This document shows positions 1 to 7,887 of a stretch of 64,000 nt of DNA, one piece after another. Numbering within the stretch: the first letter of the stretch is position 1; each line of letters begins with the position of its first letter. Below the pieces are notes generated by a model. That model made no database searches, was not told the origin of the DNA, and was given only the letters and a program-made list of their open reading frames with translations. The stretch is taken from assembly GCF_000282315.2 (NCBI RefSeq), contig NZ_AKJN02000010.1:35384-99383 (forward strand), read 5' to 3'. Made by a program: the position numbers and the translations under genes. The DNA is from Pseudomonas sp. GM41(2012) (GTDB lineage Bacteria > Pseudomonadota > Gammaproteobacteria > Pseudomonadales > Pseudomonadaceae).

Positions 1-159
1 GCGGATGCGTTCAGGGCTGTGGTAATCGACGGGGCGAATCGGCGACCACCGGGCTAGATGCCTCAGGTTGCGCCGGTAGAAGTCGCTTTCCAGCGCCGCC
101 TGTTCAGGGTCGAGCACCGCCAGCGTCAAGCGTTTGCAGGGCAGGGATAGCAGCGGCAT
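1..159 (-). CDS. GNAT-like N-acetyltransferase, N-terminal part only (cut by window edge)
   Basis: The reverse strand from 159 to the window edge is an open frame of 53 codons starting with ATG and preceded by GGAG about eight bases upstream. The visible protein opens MPLLSLPCKRLTLAVLDPEQ and continues with an ESDFYRRNL segment and an RWSPIRP segment. This resembles the start of RimJ/RimL-type GNAT acetyltransferases, but the acetyl-CoA binding motif lies outside the window, so the family call is an inference and the substrate is unknown. It could be another short enzyme family. Confidence 0.45.
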   Translation of the reverse strand, partial: MPLLSLPCKRLTLAVLDPEQAALESDFYRRNLRHLARWSPIRPVDYHSPERIR

Positions 160-232
160 AGGGCGCTCCGGTTCACGGGGATCGTCGTGCAAGCATTGCG
201 TGGTCAGCGGGGAAACACAACAAAACAGCAGA

Positions 233-260
233 CAAAAAAAAAGCCCGCGGGAGGGCGGGC
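233..260 (-). terminator. Intrinsic terminator after the DUF2252 gene
   Basis: On the minus strand a GCCCGC/GCGGGC hairpin (243-260) is followed by a run of about ten T (233-242). It lies 113 bases past the stop of the DUF2252 gene. The rest of 160-372 holds no gene I can support. Confidence 0.75.
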
Positions 261-372
261 AAACCGTAGTTTCTTGAATGAGCGAGCGCAATGTACCCGT
301 TGGTGGAAGGTCGTGGGGTGAAGAAAAATTCATGTCGATGAGTGCCCGCCGCTTCACACCCGTGAGACACGC

Positions 373-1779
373 CTACGGCAAATGATCCGCCGCAAAGTCC
401 GCTTCCGAGCGTGCCCGCAAACGTCCCTTGCGGCAGGCCTGCTGGAATCGTTCGAAGTCGCGCTCATTCTGCGCGGTGTAGCTATGCGCATACTTGAACA
501 ACGCGTCGGCCAGCGCATCGCTTTTGCCGATGTAGCCGCTGATGTGTGCGGCGTTCCCGGACGATTTGGCGTGGGCGCGGGCCAAGGCGCGACCACAAAT
601 GCGACCGTAGGCGGCGAAGGTTTCAGCGTCGAACGTCTCGAGTTCCGCCGAGACTTTCATATCGCGCAATTGGCGCACATAGAAGTGTCGACCGCTGGGA
701 CCGGTGGTCCAGCCGAGGAACAGGTCACTGGCCGATTGCATCAACCGTTGGCCATCGACCACGCGCTGACCGTTATGCCGAACCCGCGATTTAGTCTTCA
801 CATAATCGGCAAGCACCGAACGACGTGCCTCCTTGAACTGCAGGAACAGCGGGAACTCCTGATCATCGGTCAGCAGCGCCACCAGGCAACGAGTCCCGAC
901 GCTGCCCACACCGACCACTTTGAACGCCATGTCTTGAACGTGAAAACGCGCCAACAGCTCACGACGGTCGGCTTGCAGTGTGCCGGGATAGTCGCGCATG
1001 AATGCGTCGTAAAGTGGGCGCCAGTCCGACAGGCGCAGCCAGTCGTCGTCGGCATCCAGCAGCGTGGTGTTTTCGTGTAGATGGAAAATTTCCGGCAGGT
1101 CATCGCGAATGATCAGACGGCCCTGTGCGTCACGGTCACTGATTTTCGGTAGCAGTTCAGCATGGGTGCGACGTTCAGCTTTTTCGATGGCGCGCTCTAC
1201 ATGCTCCAGTGTCGCTTTGCTCGCCTGCTGCCGCAGATCGCGGTAACTGATGGACTCGTACCAGGTTTCCATGGCGCTTTGTTCGGCGCATTCGAGCATG
1301 GTCTGCTGGTAGGCGCCGACCACCTGGCGGCAGACCGTTTCTTCGACCGTGTCGCCATGGCGCAGGTCGCGCGCTGCCACCACGAAACTTGCCACCAGCC
1401 GTTTCAAGTCCCACTCCCAAGGGCCGGGATGGGCTTCGTCGAAATCGTTGACGCTGAACAGCAGATTGCGTTCCGGCGTTGCAAAACCGCCGAAGTTCAT
1501 TAGATGACTGTCGCCGCAGATGGGCGATAGCAGACCCATGTTGGAAGTTGCGGCCAAGTCGTGGGCTTGCAACAGCGCATTGCCGCGATAGAAGGTGAAC
1601 GGCGAGACCAGCATGCGGCCGTAGCGCAACTCGACCAGCGACTTGATGCGGCCTTCACTGGACGTTTTGATCAGCGGCAGCGGGTCGCGACTTATTTTCC
1701 CCATGGCCGCCTGCGAACTGCGGGAGCAGTTCTTGCGAGCATCCTTGCCTTGCTTCAAGCGGTCGTTGAGGGTGGTCAT
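373..1779 (-). CDS. DUF2252 family protein
   Basis: A 468-residue protein of the DUF2252 (COG4320) family. Visible family marks are FRGNALLQAHDLA near residue 63, CGDSHLMNFGGF near 88, and NDFDEAHPGPWEWDLKRL near 110. These resemble the substrate-binding and metal-binding loops of small-molecule kinases of the aminoglycoside phosphotransferase fold, and a kinase-like role has been suggested for such families, but the biochemical function is not established. There is no signal peptide, so it should be cytoplasmic. The start ATG has only a weak upstream purine stretch. It stands alone, with a terminator downstream and a 126-base gap to the next gene upstream, so it is probably transcribed by itself. 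Confidence 0.8.
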   Translation of the reverse strand: MTTLNDRLKQGKDARKNCSRSSQAAMGKISRDPLPLIKTSSEGRIKSLVELRYGRMLVSPFTFYRGNALLQAHDLAATSNMGLLSPICGDSHLMNFGGFATPERNLLFSVNDFDEAHPGPWEWDLKRLVASFVVAARDLRHGDTVEETVCRQVVGAYQQTMLECAEQSAMETWYESISYRDLRQQASKATLEHVERAIEKAERRTHAELLPKISDRDAQGRLIIRDDLPEIFHLHENTTLLDADDDWLRLSDWRPLYDAFMRDYPGTLQADRRELLARFHVQDMAFKVVGVGSVGTRCLVALLTDDQEFPLFLQFKEARRSVLADYVKTKSRVRHNGQRVVDGQRLMQSASDLFLGWTTGPSGRHFYVRQLRDMKVSAELETFDAETFAAYGRICGRALARAHAKSSGNAAHISGYIGKSDALADALFKYAHSYTAQNERDFERFQQACRKGRLRARSEADFAADHLP

Positions 1780-1905
1780 GGGGGCTCGTTTGGTGAGTGT
1801 TTAAGACGTGTGAGAGATGAGTGTAGAAGGGCTTGGGGTCTTCATCCGAAGTGTTTTGGCTTTGATCGTGGGAACCAATGGGAGCAACTCGCCAACGAGC
1901 GTCCT

Positions 1906-2829
1906 TCAATATTCCGTCACCCCAAAAGCCCTCAAAATCCACCCAGCCTCACCAGGCACCAAAGTGTACTGAACCTGCCGGATTTTCCCCGTCCCGCCCG
2001 CATCGGCATCCGTGCTGTCATAAACCGGGAACCGCTGCACCAACGTATTTTCCACCACGGCAAACTCATCCTCACCCTGGTAGCCCACCGCTGTTTTCGG
2101 GTTCTCGCTGACAGGTGGTAGATAAATCTCGCTAAGCGACTTCTTGCGGTTGGCAGCGTAAGCAATGAGCTCGCCCGGCATCCCGCGCCCCGGTGACCTG
2201 ATGAATACGTAAATCTCTGGGGAGCCATTGCGATCAAGGTCGGCGACCTCGGCTCGGACGATGGTGCAGGTGAGGGGGCGTACGATCTCTGAGTTATCGA
2301 TTTCCAGACCTTGGGGGGCGATGCGTAGAGTACGATTTCCATCGACCGACACGCTCGTCACGTGAAAGCCAATGCCCTGCAATTCAAGTGTCTGGTCGAA
2401 CGGCTGGTTGCTGTCCGTCGCATCACCCGAGCTCAGGCTTAATGAAAGGCTGTAGTTGGCCACTTCATTGCGCCGTGCGGCGTTGCGCATCAGGTATACC
2501 TGAACCGTGTATTCGCCATCGGCGGGCAATGGTCCCAGAAAGTGATTGCCCATGATCGATCCGTTAAACAACGCATAGTCCGCACCTTTCGCGGTGATGT
2601 TGAAGTAGGCAGAGGCGTTGGAAGACTTGAAGTCCACGGTCATCATTTGGCCGGCCTTCGCGTTCAGACGGTACTGCGCGGTGAGCGGGCCTTTGATAGA
2701 ACGGGCGAACTTGACGGTGTCGGCGCCTTTTTTAAAGGTGATCTGATCGACATGAGGGGCGATTTCGGTGGCAGCGTGTACTGGCATAGAAACCATGACG
2801 GCCAGGACGGCTGCGATCCATATGTTCAT
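1906..2829 (-). CDS. Secreted protein with C-terminal PliI-like (I-type lysozyme inhibitor) domain
   Basis: A 307-residue protein with a signal peptide (residues 1-19, ending MPVHA). Residues about 24-132 form a beta-rich domain like pre-peptidase C-terminal or GUN4-type carbohydrate-binding sandwiches (GADTVKFARSIKG, GEYTVQVYLMRNAARR). Residues about 145-305 match the periplasmic inhibitor of I-type lysozyme, PliI: FDQTLELQGIGFHVTS, AEVADLDRNGSPEIYVF, KKSLSEIYLPP, GYQGEDEFAVVE, and PGEAGWIL at the end. PliI proteins bind invertebrate-type lysozymes in the periplasm and protect peptidoglycan. The domain call rests on remembered family sequence; inhibition of any lysozyme here is inference. 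The usual PliI is only about 130-150 residues, so this one carries an extra N-terminal domain. Confidence 0.75.
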   Translation of the reverse strand: MNIWIAAVLAVMVSMPVHAATEIAPHVDQITFKKGADTVKFARSIKGPLTAQYRLNAKAGQMMTVDFKSSNASAYFNITAKGADYALFNGSIMGNHFLGPLPADGEYTVQVYLMRNAARRNEVANYSLSLSLSSGDATDSNQPFDQTLELQGIGFHVTSVSVDGNRTLRIAPQGLEIDNSEIVRPLTCTIVRAEVADLDRNGSPEIYVFIRSPGRGMPGELIAYAANRKKSLSEIYLPPVSENPKTAVGYQGEDEFAVVENTLVQRFPVYDSTDADAGGTGKIRQVQYTLVPGEAGWILRAFGVTEY

Positions 2830-2971
2830 GTTGATCTTCCTGAGTGCGTTGGTTGCTCAAGCGGTTGCAGGTGTTTTTTTGTGGTGGTCTTGCGAGCTTT
2901 TTCGCAGGCAGGCCTGCTTTTGTCGGGGATGGTGATGCTGCCTACGGAAATGACCAAACCCCAGATGCAAC

Positions 2972-2994
2972 AAAACCCGCACTTGGCGGGTTTT
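2972..2994 (-). terminator. Intrinsic terminator of ssrA
   Basis: A perfect 9-bp hairpin AAAACCCGC/GCGGGTTTT with an ACTTG loop lies 16 bases past the 3' end of tmRNA. In the minus-strand direction its 3' arm ends in TTTT followed by GTTGC. The stem is symmetric and could stop transcription from both sides. Confidence 0.75.
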
Positions 2995-3009
2995 GTTTTG
3001 CTTCGTATT

Positions 3010-3403
3010 TGGTGGAGCCGGGGGGATTTGAACCCCCGTCCGCCAGTACTCCGCTGTCGGTACTACATGCGTAGCCGTGTCTATTAAGTTAACCCTCAGC
3101 GACCCGACGGGCAGGGTGCTTTGGGCGAGTTGTGTAAGTTTTAGCCGCTTCGTCCACAACGTACTGCACGGCGATTCTGTTCTATATGACAATCACTTTG
3201 GGTTTACAGACATCCCCTGATGATTGCTGGACCCGAAGGTACCAGGAGGGAAGGGCTAAGGCTGCTTACGCAGCGAGAGCGTATTCCCCGTAGGTTTCGT
3301 CATTGGCAACTATAGAAAGTTGCAACAGTGGATTTACGAGTTCTGTTACCAACTCGGCATGCACCTAAAGTTTCGCAACCGGCGTCGAATCCTAAACGGC
3401 CCC
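3010..3403 (-). ncRNA. ssrA: tmRNA
   Basis: Transfer-messenger RNA, 394 bases, on the minus strand. The 5' end GGGGCCG pairs with CGGCTCC before the terminal ACCA, giving the tRNA-like acceptor stem, and the T arm GGGGGTTCAAATCCCCC is intact. The tag reading frame runs from 3307 to 3266 and encodes ANDETYGEYALAA followed by TAA; the final ALAA is the usual proteolysis signal. tmRNA acts with SmpB, encoded about 10 kb away at 13154-13636, to free stalled ribosomes and tag the unfinished protein. Confidence 0.98.
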
Positions 3404-3502
3404 GAGCCTGTTGCTCTGTGAATCATGTGAGCAACAAGCCTGCGCAGTGTACGCCAACACACGTCAGAAGGCCAACCCGAAGGTCGAGTGATCATGGGTT
3501 GG
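3404..3502. repeat. Direct repeat copy 1: promoter-hairpin block upstream of ssrA
   Basis: This block aligns with 3911-4010 at roughly four bases in five, including the hairpin arms and the shared core GCCAACA and CAGAAGGCCAACCC. Copy 1 abuts the 5' end of tmRNA; copy 2 lies between two paralogous small genes. The repeat is part of a larger tandem duplication that also covers the coding region of each small gene. Confidence 0.8.
3446..3475 (-). promoter_or_regulatory. Candidate ssrA promoter with 5' leader hairpin
   Basis: On the minus strand TTGGCC (3470-3475) and TACACT (3446-3451) are 18 bases apart. Transcription from here would begin near 3439, giving a leader of about 36 bases before mature tmRNA. 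That leader folds as a hairpin (about 3406-3438) with arms GCTTGTTGCTC and GAGCAACAGGC. This is a predicted promoter; the boxes match the sigma-70 consensus only partly. Confidence 0.45.
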
Positions 3503-3511
3503 GTTCGTTGC

Positions 3512-3763
3512 TCAGTTTGTCAGCGCCAATGCCTGGATGGCCTCGGTGGCGCATTTCTTGTCGTCCCCGGCGGCTTTTGAAGTTTTGGCGCTGGCCAGCA
3601 GTCTTTTGATCTCCGGTGCGTTGGTGGAGGTCGCTGGTAGCGCATTCACTTTGGCTTCGAGCTCCTGCAGTTTGCTCGTACAAAGGTCGTTGTCCGCTGC
3701 AAATACGGGGGAGGCCAACATTGCAGCAGACATGACCAAACCAGCGAGTGCGGTACGTTTCAT
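3512..3763 (-). CDS. Small secreted protein, paralogue 1
   Basis: An 83-residue protein beginning MKRTALAGLVMSAAMLASPVFA, a clear signal peptide, leaving a mature protein of about 61 residues that starts ADNDLCTSKL. It has two cysteines (DLC and KKC), which could form one disulfide in the periplasm, and is Lys/Ala rich with predicted helices. The start is backed by AAGGAGATATCC directly upstream. It is a paralogue of the next gene (4008-4280): both share MKR, FAAD, the LC pair and a C-terminal Cys. I do not recognise the family and assign no function. Confidence 0.75.
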   Translation of the reverse strand: MKRTALAGLVMSAAMLASPVFAADNDLCTSKLQELEAKVNALPATSTNAPEIKRLLASAKTSKAAGDDKKCATEAIQALALTN

Positions 3764-3910
3764 GGATATCTCCTTGTACTGATGGTCTCGGTGCTGCCGT
3801 ATGAGCGGGCGGCTCGGCCGAGGTCGGAAAATAAGCCACGATTGATGGGGCCTACTTAAAAGACCACGAAGCTGCGCAGGAATTCGGTTTTTTCAATCCG
3901 AAACAGCCGC

Positions 3911-4010
3911 AAGCCTGCTGCTCATTGAATCCTGATGAGCAACAAGCTTGCGCGGTATACGCCAACAAGGCCCAGAAGGCCAACCCGGAGGTTGGCATTG
4001 TGCTGGGTTA
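3911..4010. repeat. Direct repeat copy 2: promoter-hairpin block without tmRNA
   Basis: Second copy of the block at 3404-3502. On the minus strand it keeps TTGGCC and TATACC 18 bases apart and an 18-bp, slightly imperfect stem (about 3908-3952) whose arms include CTGCTCAT and ATGAGCAA. What follows is not tmRNA but about 150 bases leading to the next small gene. It could be a terminator-like structure after paralogue 2, a promoter for paralogue 1, or a remnant. Confidence 0.75.
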
Positions 4011-4280
4011 CTTCCCGCCTTTGTTTGCGTTCTTGATTTGCTGGATAGTTTGTTCGGTCTCGGCGATGCAATCATCTGTCCCTTCCTTGGTGCCTTTTGC
4101 CTGATCGGCTTTGGCTTTCGTGACGCTTTCCATGACCTGATCAGCCATCTCCGTAGGAGTCTGTGCCTTGGCATTTTCGATGGTTTTCAGGTTGACCGAA
4201 CAGAGGTCGTCAGCGGCAAACGAGGTGGACGCCATCAGCGAGACAGTAACGAACAGACCTAACAGTACAGAACGTTTCAT
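4008..4280 (-). CDS. Small secreted protein, paralogue 2
   Basis: A 90-residue protein beginning MKRSVLLGLFVTVSLMASTSFA (signal peptide) with a mature part starting ADDLCSVNLKTIENAK. Two cysteines (DLC and DDC) match those of the neighbouring paralogue. The mature part is rich in Lys, Glu, Thr and Gln and likely helical. The upstream AAGGAGATACAC matches the ribosome site of paralogue 1, showing that the duplication included the leader. Family not recognised; the location should be periplasmic. Confidence 0.75.
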   Translation of the reverse strand: MKRSVLLGLFVTVSLMASTSFAADDLCSVNLKTIENAKAQTPTEMADQVMESVTKAKADQAKGTKEGTDDCIAETEQTIQQIKNANKGGK

Positions 4281-4346
4281 GTGTATCTCCTTGAACTGAG
4301 GGTCCAGGCATCGCTGGCCATCAGGACGGGCTGCCGAGTTTGGGTA

Positions 4347-4368
4347 AAGCCCGGTAACGTCCGGGCTT
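4347..4368 (-). terminator. Hairpin after the lactate operon
   Basis: AAGCCCGG and CCGGGCTT form a perfect 8-bp stem with a TAACGT loop 11 bases past the stop of the dehydrogenase gene. The minus-strand tail is short in T, so termination may be partial. Confidence 0.55.
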
Positions 4369-4378
4369 ATTCTGTGGA

Positions 4379-7219
4379 CTATGGCCGCGCATCAGGGTTC
4401 TGTTTTTCTTGCATGACCCTCGCCTGCGTTACCCGATCCACCAAATAGACTAGCCCGTGGTAATCAATTCCGCCGTGCTGCGTCAGACCGATTTCACACG
4501 TGCGGCTGGTCGAAATCCCCTCGCTACACTGCTGCACCGCATCCTTGAGCGTGCGCAACGAATGTGCGTTCAGTTCCGGCGTAGTAAAACCTTTATCCCC
4601 TGCAAAACCGCAGCAGTGAATGCCTTCGGGAATGACCACGTTTTTGCTGCATTTACGCGCCAGATCAATCAGCGCCTGACTTTCGCCAAGGTGCTGCGTG
4701 CTGCAAGTGACGTGCACCGCAATCGGCGCTTCCTGCGGCGTGAAATCGAGGCGATCCATCAAATGCGTACGGATGAAACGCACCGGGTCGTACAGGTCCA
4801 GGCGCACATCGCCCAAGTCCTGAACCAGCCGTAACGTACACGGACTGGTGTCGCAGTAGATCGGGTCGAGCCCGCCGCGGCTGGCGTGCAGCAAGGCGCC
4901 GATCAGCTCCTGGCGTTTGTGTTCGGCCTGTTCGGCGTAGCCTTTGGAGGCGAACGGTTGCCCGCAGCAGAGGTTGTCCAGATTGTCCGGGAAGACCACT
5001 TGATAACCGGCCTTTTCCAGCAGCCCACGGGTTTTGTCGTACAGCGACATTTGCTCTTTATCACCCGCCGCCGGGCCCATTGCCCGCGACACACACGCCG
5101 CCAGATACACCACTCGAGGGCGTTCGTCCGACACGGTCGGGCTGAAACGAATGGCTTTTTCCGGTTGCGGCATGGCGTTGGTCCATTGCGGAACCTGACC
5201 TTTGGATAAGCGCGTCAACGTTGCCGAAAGCTTTGCCAATCGTGGAGCCCCCAACAGCATCCGCGCGCCATTGGCCACGTGCAGGGTGAAACGCGCGCCT
5301 TGCAGCGCAGTGGCGAAATTACCTTCCAGCCAATTGGCAGTTTTCGTATGAGTTGCCTTACGACTGCGGAGCTTTTTCACCAGCTCGCCGGTGTTTATTC
5401 CTACAGGGCAACGTTGCGCGCAGAGGCCGGTGGCGGCGCAGGTGTCGATGCCTTGGTATTCGTAAGCGGCTTCGAGTTCGGTGGTGTCCACGCCCGCGCG
5501 TTTCTTTGCCTGAATGTCACGCCAGATCACGATGCGCTGGCGCGGGCTCAGGGTCAGGCCTTTCGACGGGCAGACAGGCTCACAGAAACCGCACTCGATG
5601 CACTTATCCACAATTTCATCGGCGGCCGGCAACGGCTTCAGGTGCTTGAGGTGGATCTGCGGATCCTCGCTGAGCACCACGTCCGGGTTGAGAATGCCGT
5701 TGGGGTCGAGCAGACGTTTAAGCTGCCACATCAACTGGTAGGCATCGCTGCCCCATTCCAGTTCGACAAAGGGCGCCATGTTGCGTCCGGTGCCGTGTTC
5801 GGCTTTCAGCGATCCGCCGAACTCCACCGCTACCAGTTGCGCCACGTCGTCCATGAACGCCTGATAGCGTGCGACTTCTTCCGGGTTGTTGAAGCCTTGG
5901 GTGAAGACGAAGTGCAGATTGCCTTCCAGCGCGTGTCCGAAAAGGATCGCTTCGTCGTAGTGATGTTTGTCGAACAGCTCGATCAGGCGGTTTACGCCGA
6001 TAGCCAGTTGTTCAACCGGGAAGGTCACGTCTTCGATGATCACCGTGGTGCCGGTTTTGCGCACGGCGCCGACGGCGGGGAAGGTGTCCTTGCGGATTGC
6101 CCAGAGCCGGGCGTTTTCCACCGGGTCTTCGGTGAAGTCGACTTGTTTTTCCACAGGAAAAGAAGTCAACGACGCCATGATGTGCGCCAGTTGTTCCTGC
6201 AGCAGTGTGGACGATGCGGCGCGGGATTCGATCAGCAGCGCGCAGGCATTGTTCGACAAATGTTGTACGAAAGCCGGCATGCCGGGTTTGTCCTGTACCG
6301 AGCGCAAGCTACGGCGGTCCAGCAGTTCCACGGCCGACACCGGTTGGCTTTTCAGCACGGTGACGGCGTTGCAGCAGGTTTCCACATCCGGAAACACGAT
6401 CAGCGCCGAGGCCTTGTTCGGGTGGTCGATCACCGTGTCGTAAGTCACCGCGCTGATGAAACCGAGGGTGCCTTCGGAGCCCACCAGCAAGTGGCTCAAG
6501 ATATCCACAGGCTCGTCGAAATCCACCAGCGCATTGAGTGACAGCCCGGTGGTATTTTTCAGACGATATTTGTGGCGAATTCTCGCCGCCAGTTCGGCAT
6601 TGGCGCGGGTTTCGCGGCCCAACGTTGCCAGGCGTTCAAGCAGTGATGCGTGGCTCTCACGAAACGCTGCAACACTCGTTGCATCTTCGGTGTCGAGACG
6701 GCTGCCGTCGGCCAGCACCAGACGAATGCCAGCCAACGTGTGATAGGTGTTTTGCGCCGTGCCGCAACACATGCCGCTGGCATTGTTGGCGACGATGCCA
6801 CCGATTTTACAGGCATTGATCGACGCCGGGTCCGGACCGATTTTGCGCCCGAATGGTGCTAGCCATGCGTTGGCCTGTGCGCCGATCACGCCCGGTTGCA
6901 GGCGGATTTGCGTACCTTGTCCGCGAATCTCTCGACCGTTCCAGTTATCCCCCAGCACGATCAACACCGAGTCGCTGATGGCCTGGCCGGACAGACTGGT
7001 GCCGGCGGCGCGGAAGGTCACCGGAACTTGATCCCGTTGCGCGAGTTTGAGCAGCGCCACGACCTCATCTTCCGACTCGACACGAATCACCAGTTTCGGA
7101 ATCAGCCGGTAGAAACTGGCGTCAGTGCCAAAGGCCAACGTCGACAGCGGATCGTCGAAACGTCGCTCCTGGGGAATCAGTTGCTGCGCATCTCGCAGGA
7201 AAGCCGCGGGTAGATTCAT
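4379..7219 (-). CDS. FAD/Fe-S D-2-hydroxyacid dehydrogenase, probable D-lactate dehydrogenase (Dld-II type)
   Basis: A 946-residue fused enzyme. Residues about 40-460 are an FAD-binding oxidase domain (RAAGTSLSGQAISD, GGIVANNASGMCCG, LVGSEGTLGFIS) with the matching C-terminal FAD-linked domain ending GTGRNMAPF. Next come two Fe-S cluster motifs (CIECGFCEPVCPSKG and CAATGLCAQRCPVG), then CCG-type cysteine-rich domains (NLCCGQPFASKG, HCCGFAGDKGF). This is the layout of Dld-II and YdiJ-type quinone-linked dehydrogenases. Placement directly after lutC, overlapping by four bases, supports D-lactate as substrate, as in Shewanella, where dld-II sits with lldEFG and lldP. Substrate is inferred. GGAGG precedes the ATG. 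Confidence 0.85.
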   Translation of the reverse strand: MNLPAAFLRDAQQLIPQERRFDDPLSTLAFGTDASFYRLIPKLVIRVESEDEVVALLKLAQRDQVPVTFRAAGTSLSGQAISDSVLIVLGDNWNGREIRGQGTQIRLQPGVIGAQANAWLAPFGRKIGPDPASINACKIGGIVANNASGMCCGTAQNTYHTLAGIRLVLADGSRLDTEDATSVAAFRESHASLLERLATLGRETRANAELAARIRHKYRLKNTTGLSLNALVDFDEPVDILSHLLVGSEGTLGFISAVTYDTVIDHPNKASALIVFPDVETCCNAVTVLKSQPVSAVELLDRRSLRSVQDKPGMPAFVQHLSNNACALLIESRAASSTLLQEQLAHIMASLTSFPVEKQVDFTEDPVENARLWAIRKDTFPAVGAVRKTGTTVIIEDVTFPVEQLAIGVNRLIELFDKHHYDEAILFGHALEGNLHFVFTQGFNNPEEVARYQAFMDDVAQLVAVEFGGSLKAEHGTGRNMAPFVELEWGSDAYQLMWQLKRLLDPNGILNPDVVLSEDPQIHLKHLKPLPAADEIVDKCIECGFCEPVCPSKGLTLSPRQRIVIWRDIQAKKRAGVDTTELEAAYEYQGIDTCAATGLCAQRCPVGINTGELVKKLRSRKATHTKTANWLEGNFATALQGARFTLHVANGARMLLGAPRLAKLSATLTRLSKGQVPQWTNAMPQPEKAIRFSPTVSDERPRVVYLAACVSRAMGPAAGDKEQMSLYDKTRGLLEKAGYQVVFPDNLDNLCCGQPFASKGYAEQAEHKRQELIGALLHASRGGLDPIYCDTSPCTLRLVQDLGDVRLDLYDPVRFIRTHLMDRLDFTPQEAPIAVHVTCSTQHLGESQALIDLARKCSKNVVIPEGIHCCGFAGDKGFTTPELNAHSLRTLKDAVQQCSEGISTSRTCEIGLTQHGGIDYHGLVYLVDRVTQARVMQEKQNPDARP

Positions 7220-7887
7220 TGGTCCTCCAGGATCATGACCACGAGGTCTTTCGGACCGTGAGCGCCGTAGGCCAGAACTTGCTCGATGTCAGCAGTTTTT
7301 GACGGACCGGACACCAGTAGGGCGTTGGTCGGCATGCCTTGGGCCCACTCGAATTCCTGCTGCACTTGATAGAAGTTGTCGCGGATTTCACTGGCCTTGA
7401 GCAGGGCGAAATGCACGGGCGGCACCAGGCTCATCAGGCGCGGTTCTTCCCGCGTCGGCCAGAGAATCAGGCTACCTGTGGCGGCGATTGCGCCGAGGGT
7501 GCCGGTCAGGCTGGCCGGCGTGTCGTTGAACAATTCGGTTTTCCACTCTTCAACCGGACGGTCGTAGGATTTCAGCGTTGGCAGATCAGGATTTTTCGCC
7601 CAGTGCTGAGTGATGCGCTGCCCGTGAAGCGTAGTCGGTGCAATCAACAAACTTGGCAACTGACGGTCCCGCAACAACTGAGCAAGCAACGAAGGCCAGC
7701 CTTCGCCGGACGTCAGGTGGATTTCGGTGTGTACCGCTTCCATCAGTTTGCGCAACTGCGGGATGCGTTGCTCGGCGGTGTAGGTGTAGGGCGCTGTCAC
7801 CAGTTCGACGTCGAACTCGTCAGGCACCGGTGTGGTGCCTGTCAGACTGCTCCGCAATTTGGCGAGGATATTTTGCTTGGCGCTCAT
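7216..7887 (-). CDS. lutC: L-lactate utilisation protein LutC (LldG)
   Basis: A 223-residue protein of the LUD (DUF162, YkgG) family, beginning MSAKQNILAKLRSS, with the family core segments GTLGAIAATGSLI and EEPRLMSLVPPVHFALL. It works with LutA and LutB in the membrane-linked oxidation of L-lactate to pyruvate. The ATG at 7887 is preferred over an upstream TTG because GGGAG lies at good distance; it overlaps the stop of lutB, and its own stop overlaps the dehydrogenase start, so translation is likely coupled. Confidence 0.9.
   Translation of the reverse strand: MSAKQNILAKLRSSLTGTTPVPDEFDVELVTAPYTYTAEQRIPQLRKLMEAVHTEIHLTSGEGWPSLLAQLLRDRQLPSLLIAPTTLHGQRITQHWAKNPDLPTLKSYDRPVEEWKTELFNDTPASLTGTLGAIAATGSLILWPTREEPRLMSLVPPVHFALLKASEIRDNFYQVQQEFEWAQGMPTNALLVSGPSKTADIEQVLAYGAHGPKDLVVMILEDQ

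Noticed and set aside
3010..4300. A tRNA/tmRNA-targeted genomic island next to ssrA
   Set aside because: ssrA is a common integration site, but no integrase, attachment-site repeat of the tmRNA 3' end or foreign cargo is seen; the repeats found are at the 5' side.
5279..6541. A 420-codon plus-strand frame opposite the FAD/Fe-S dehydrogenase
   Set aside because: The dehydrogenase has clear FAD and Fe-S motifs; the antisense frame has none.
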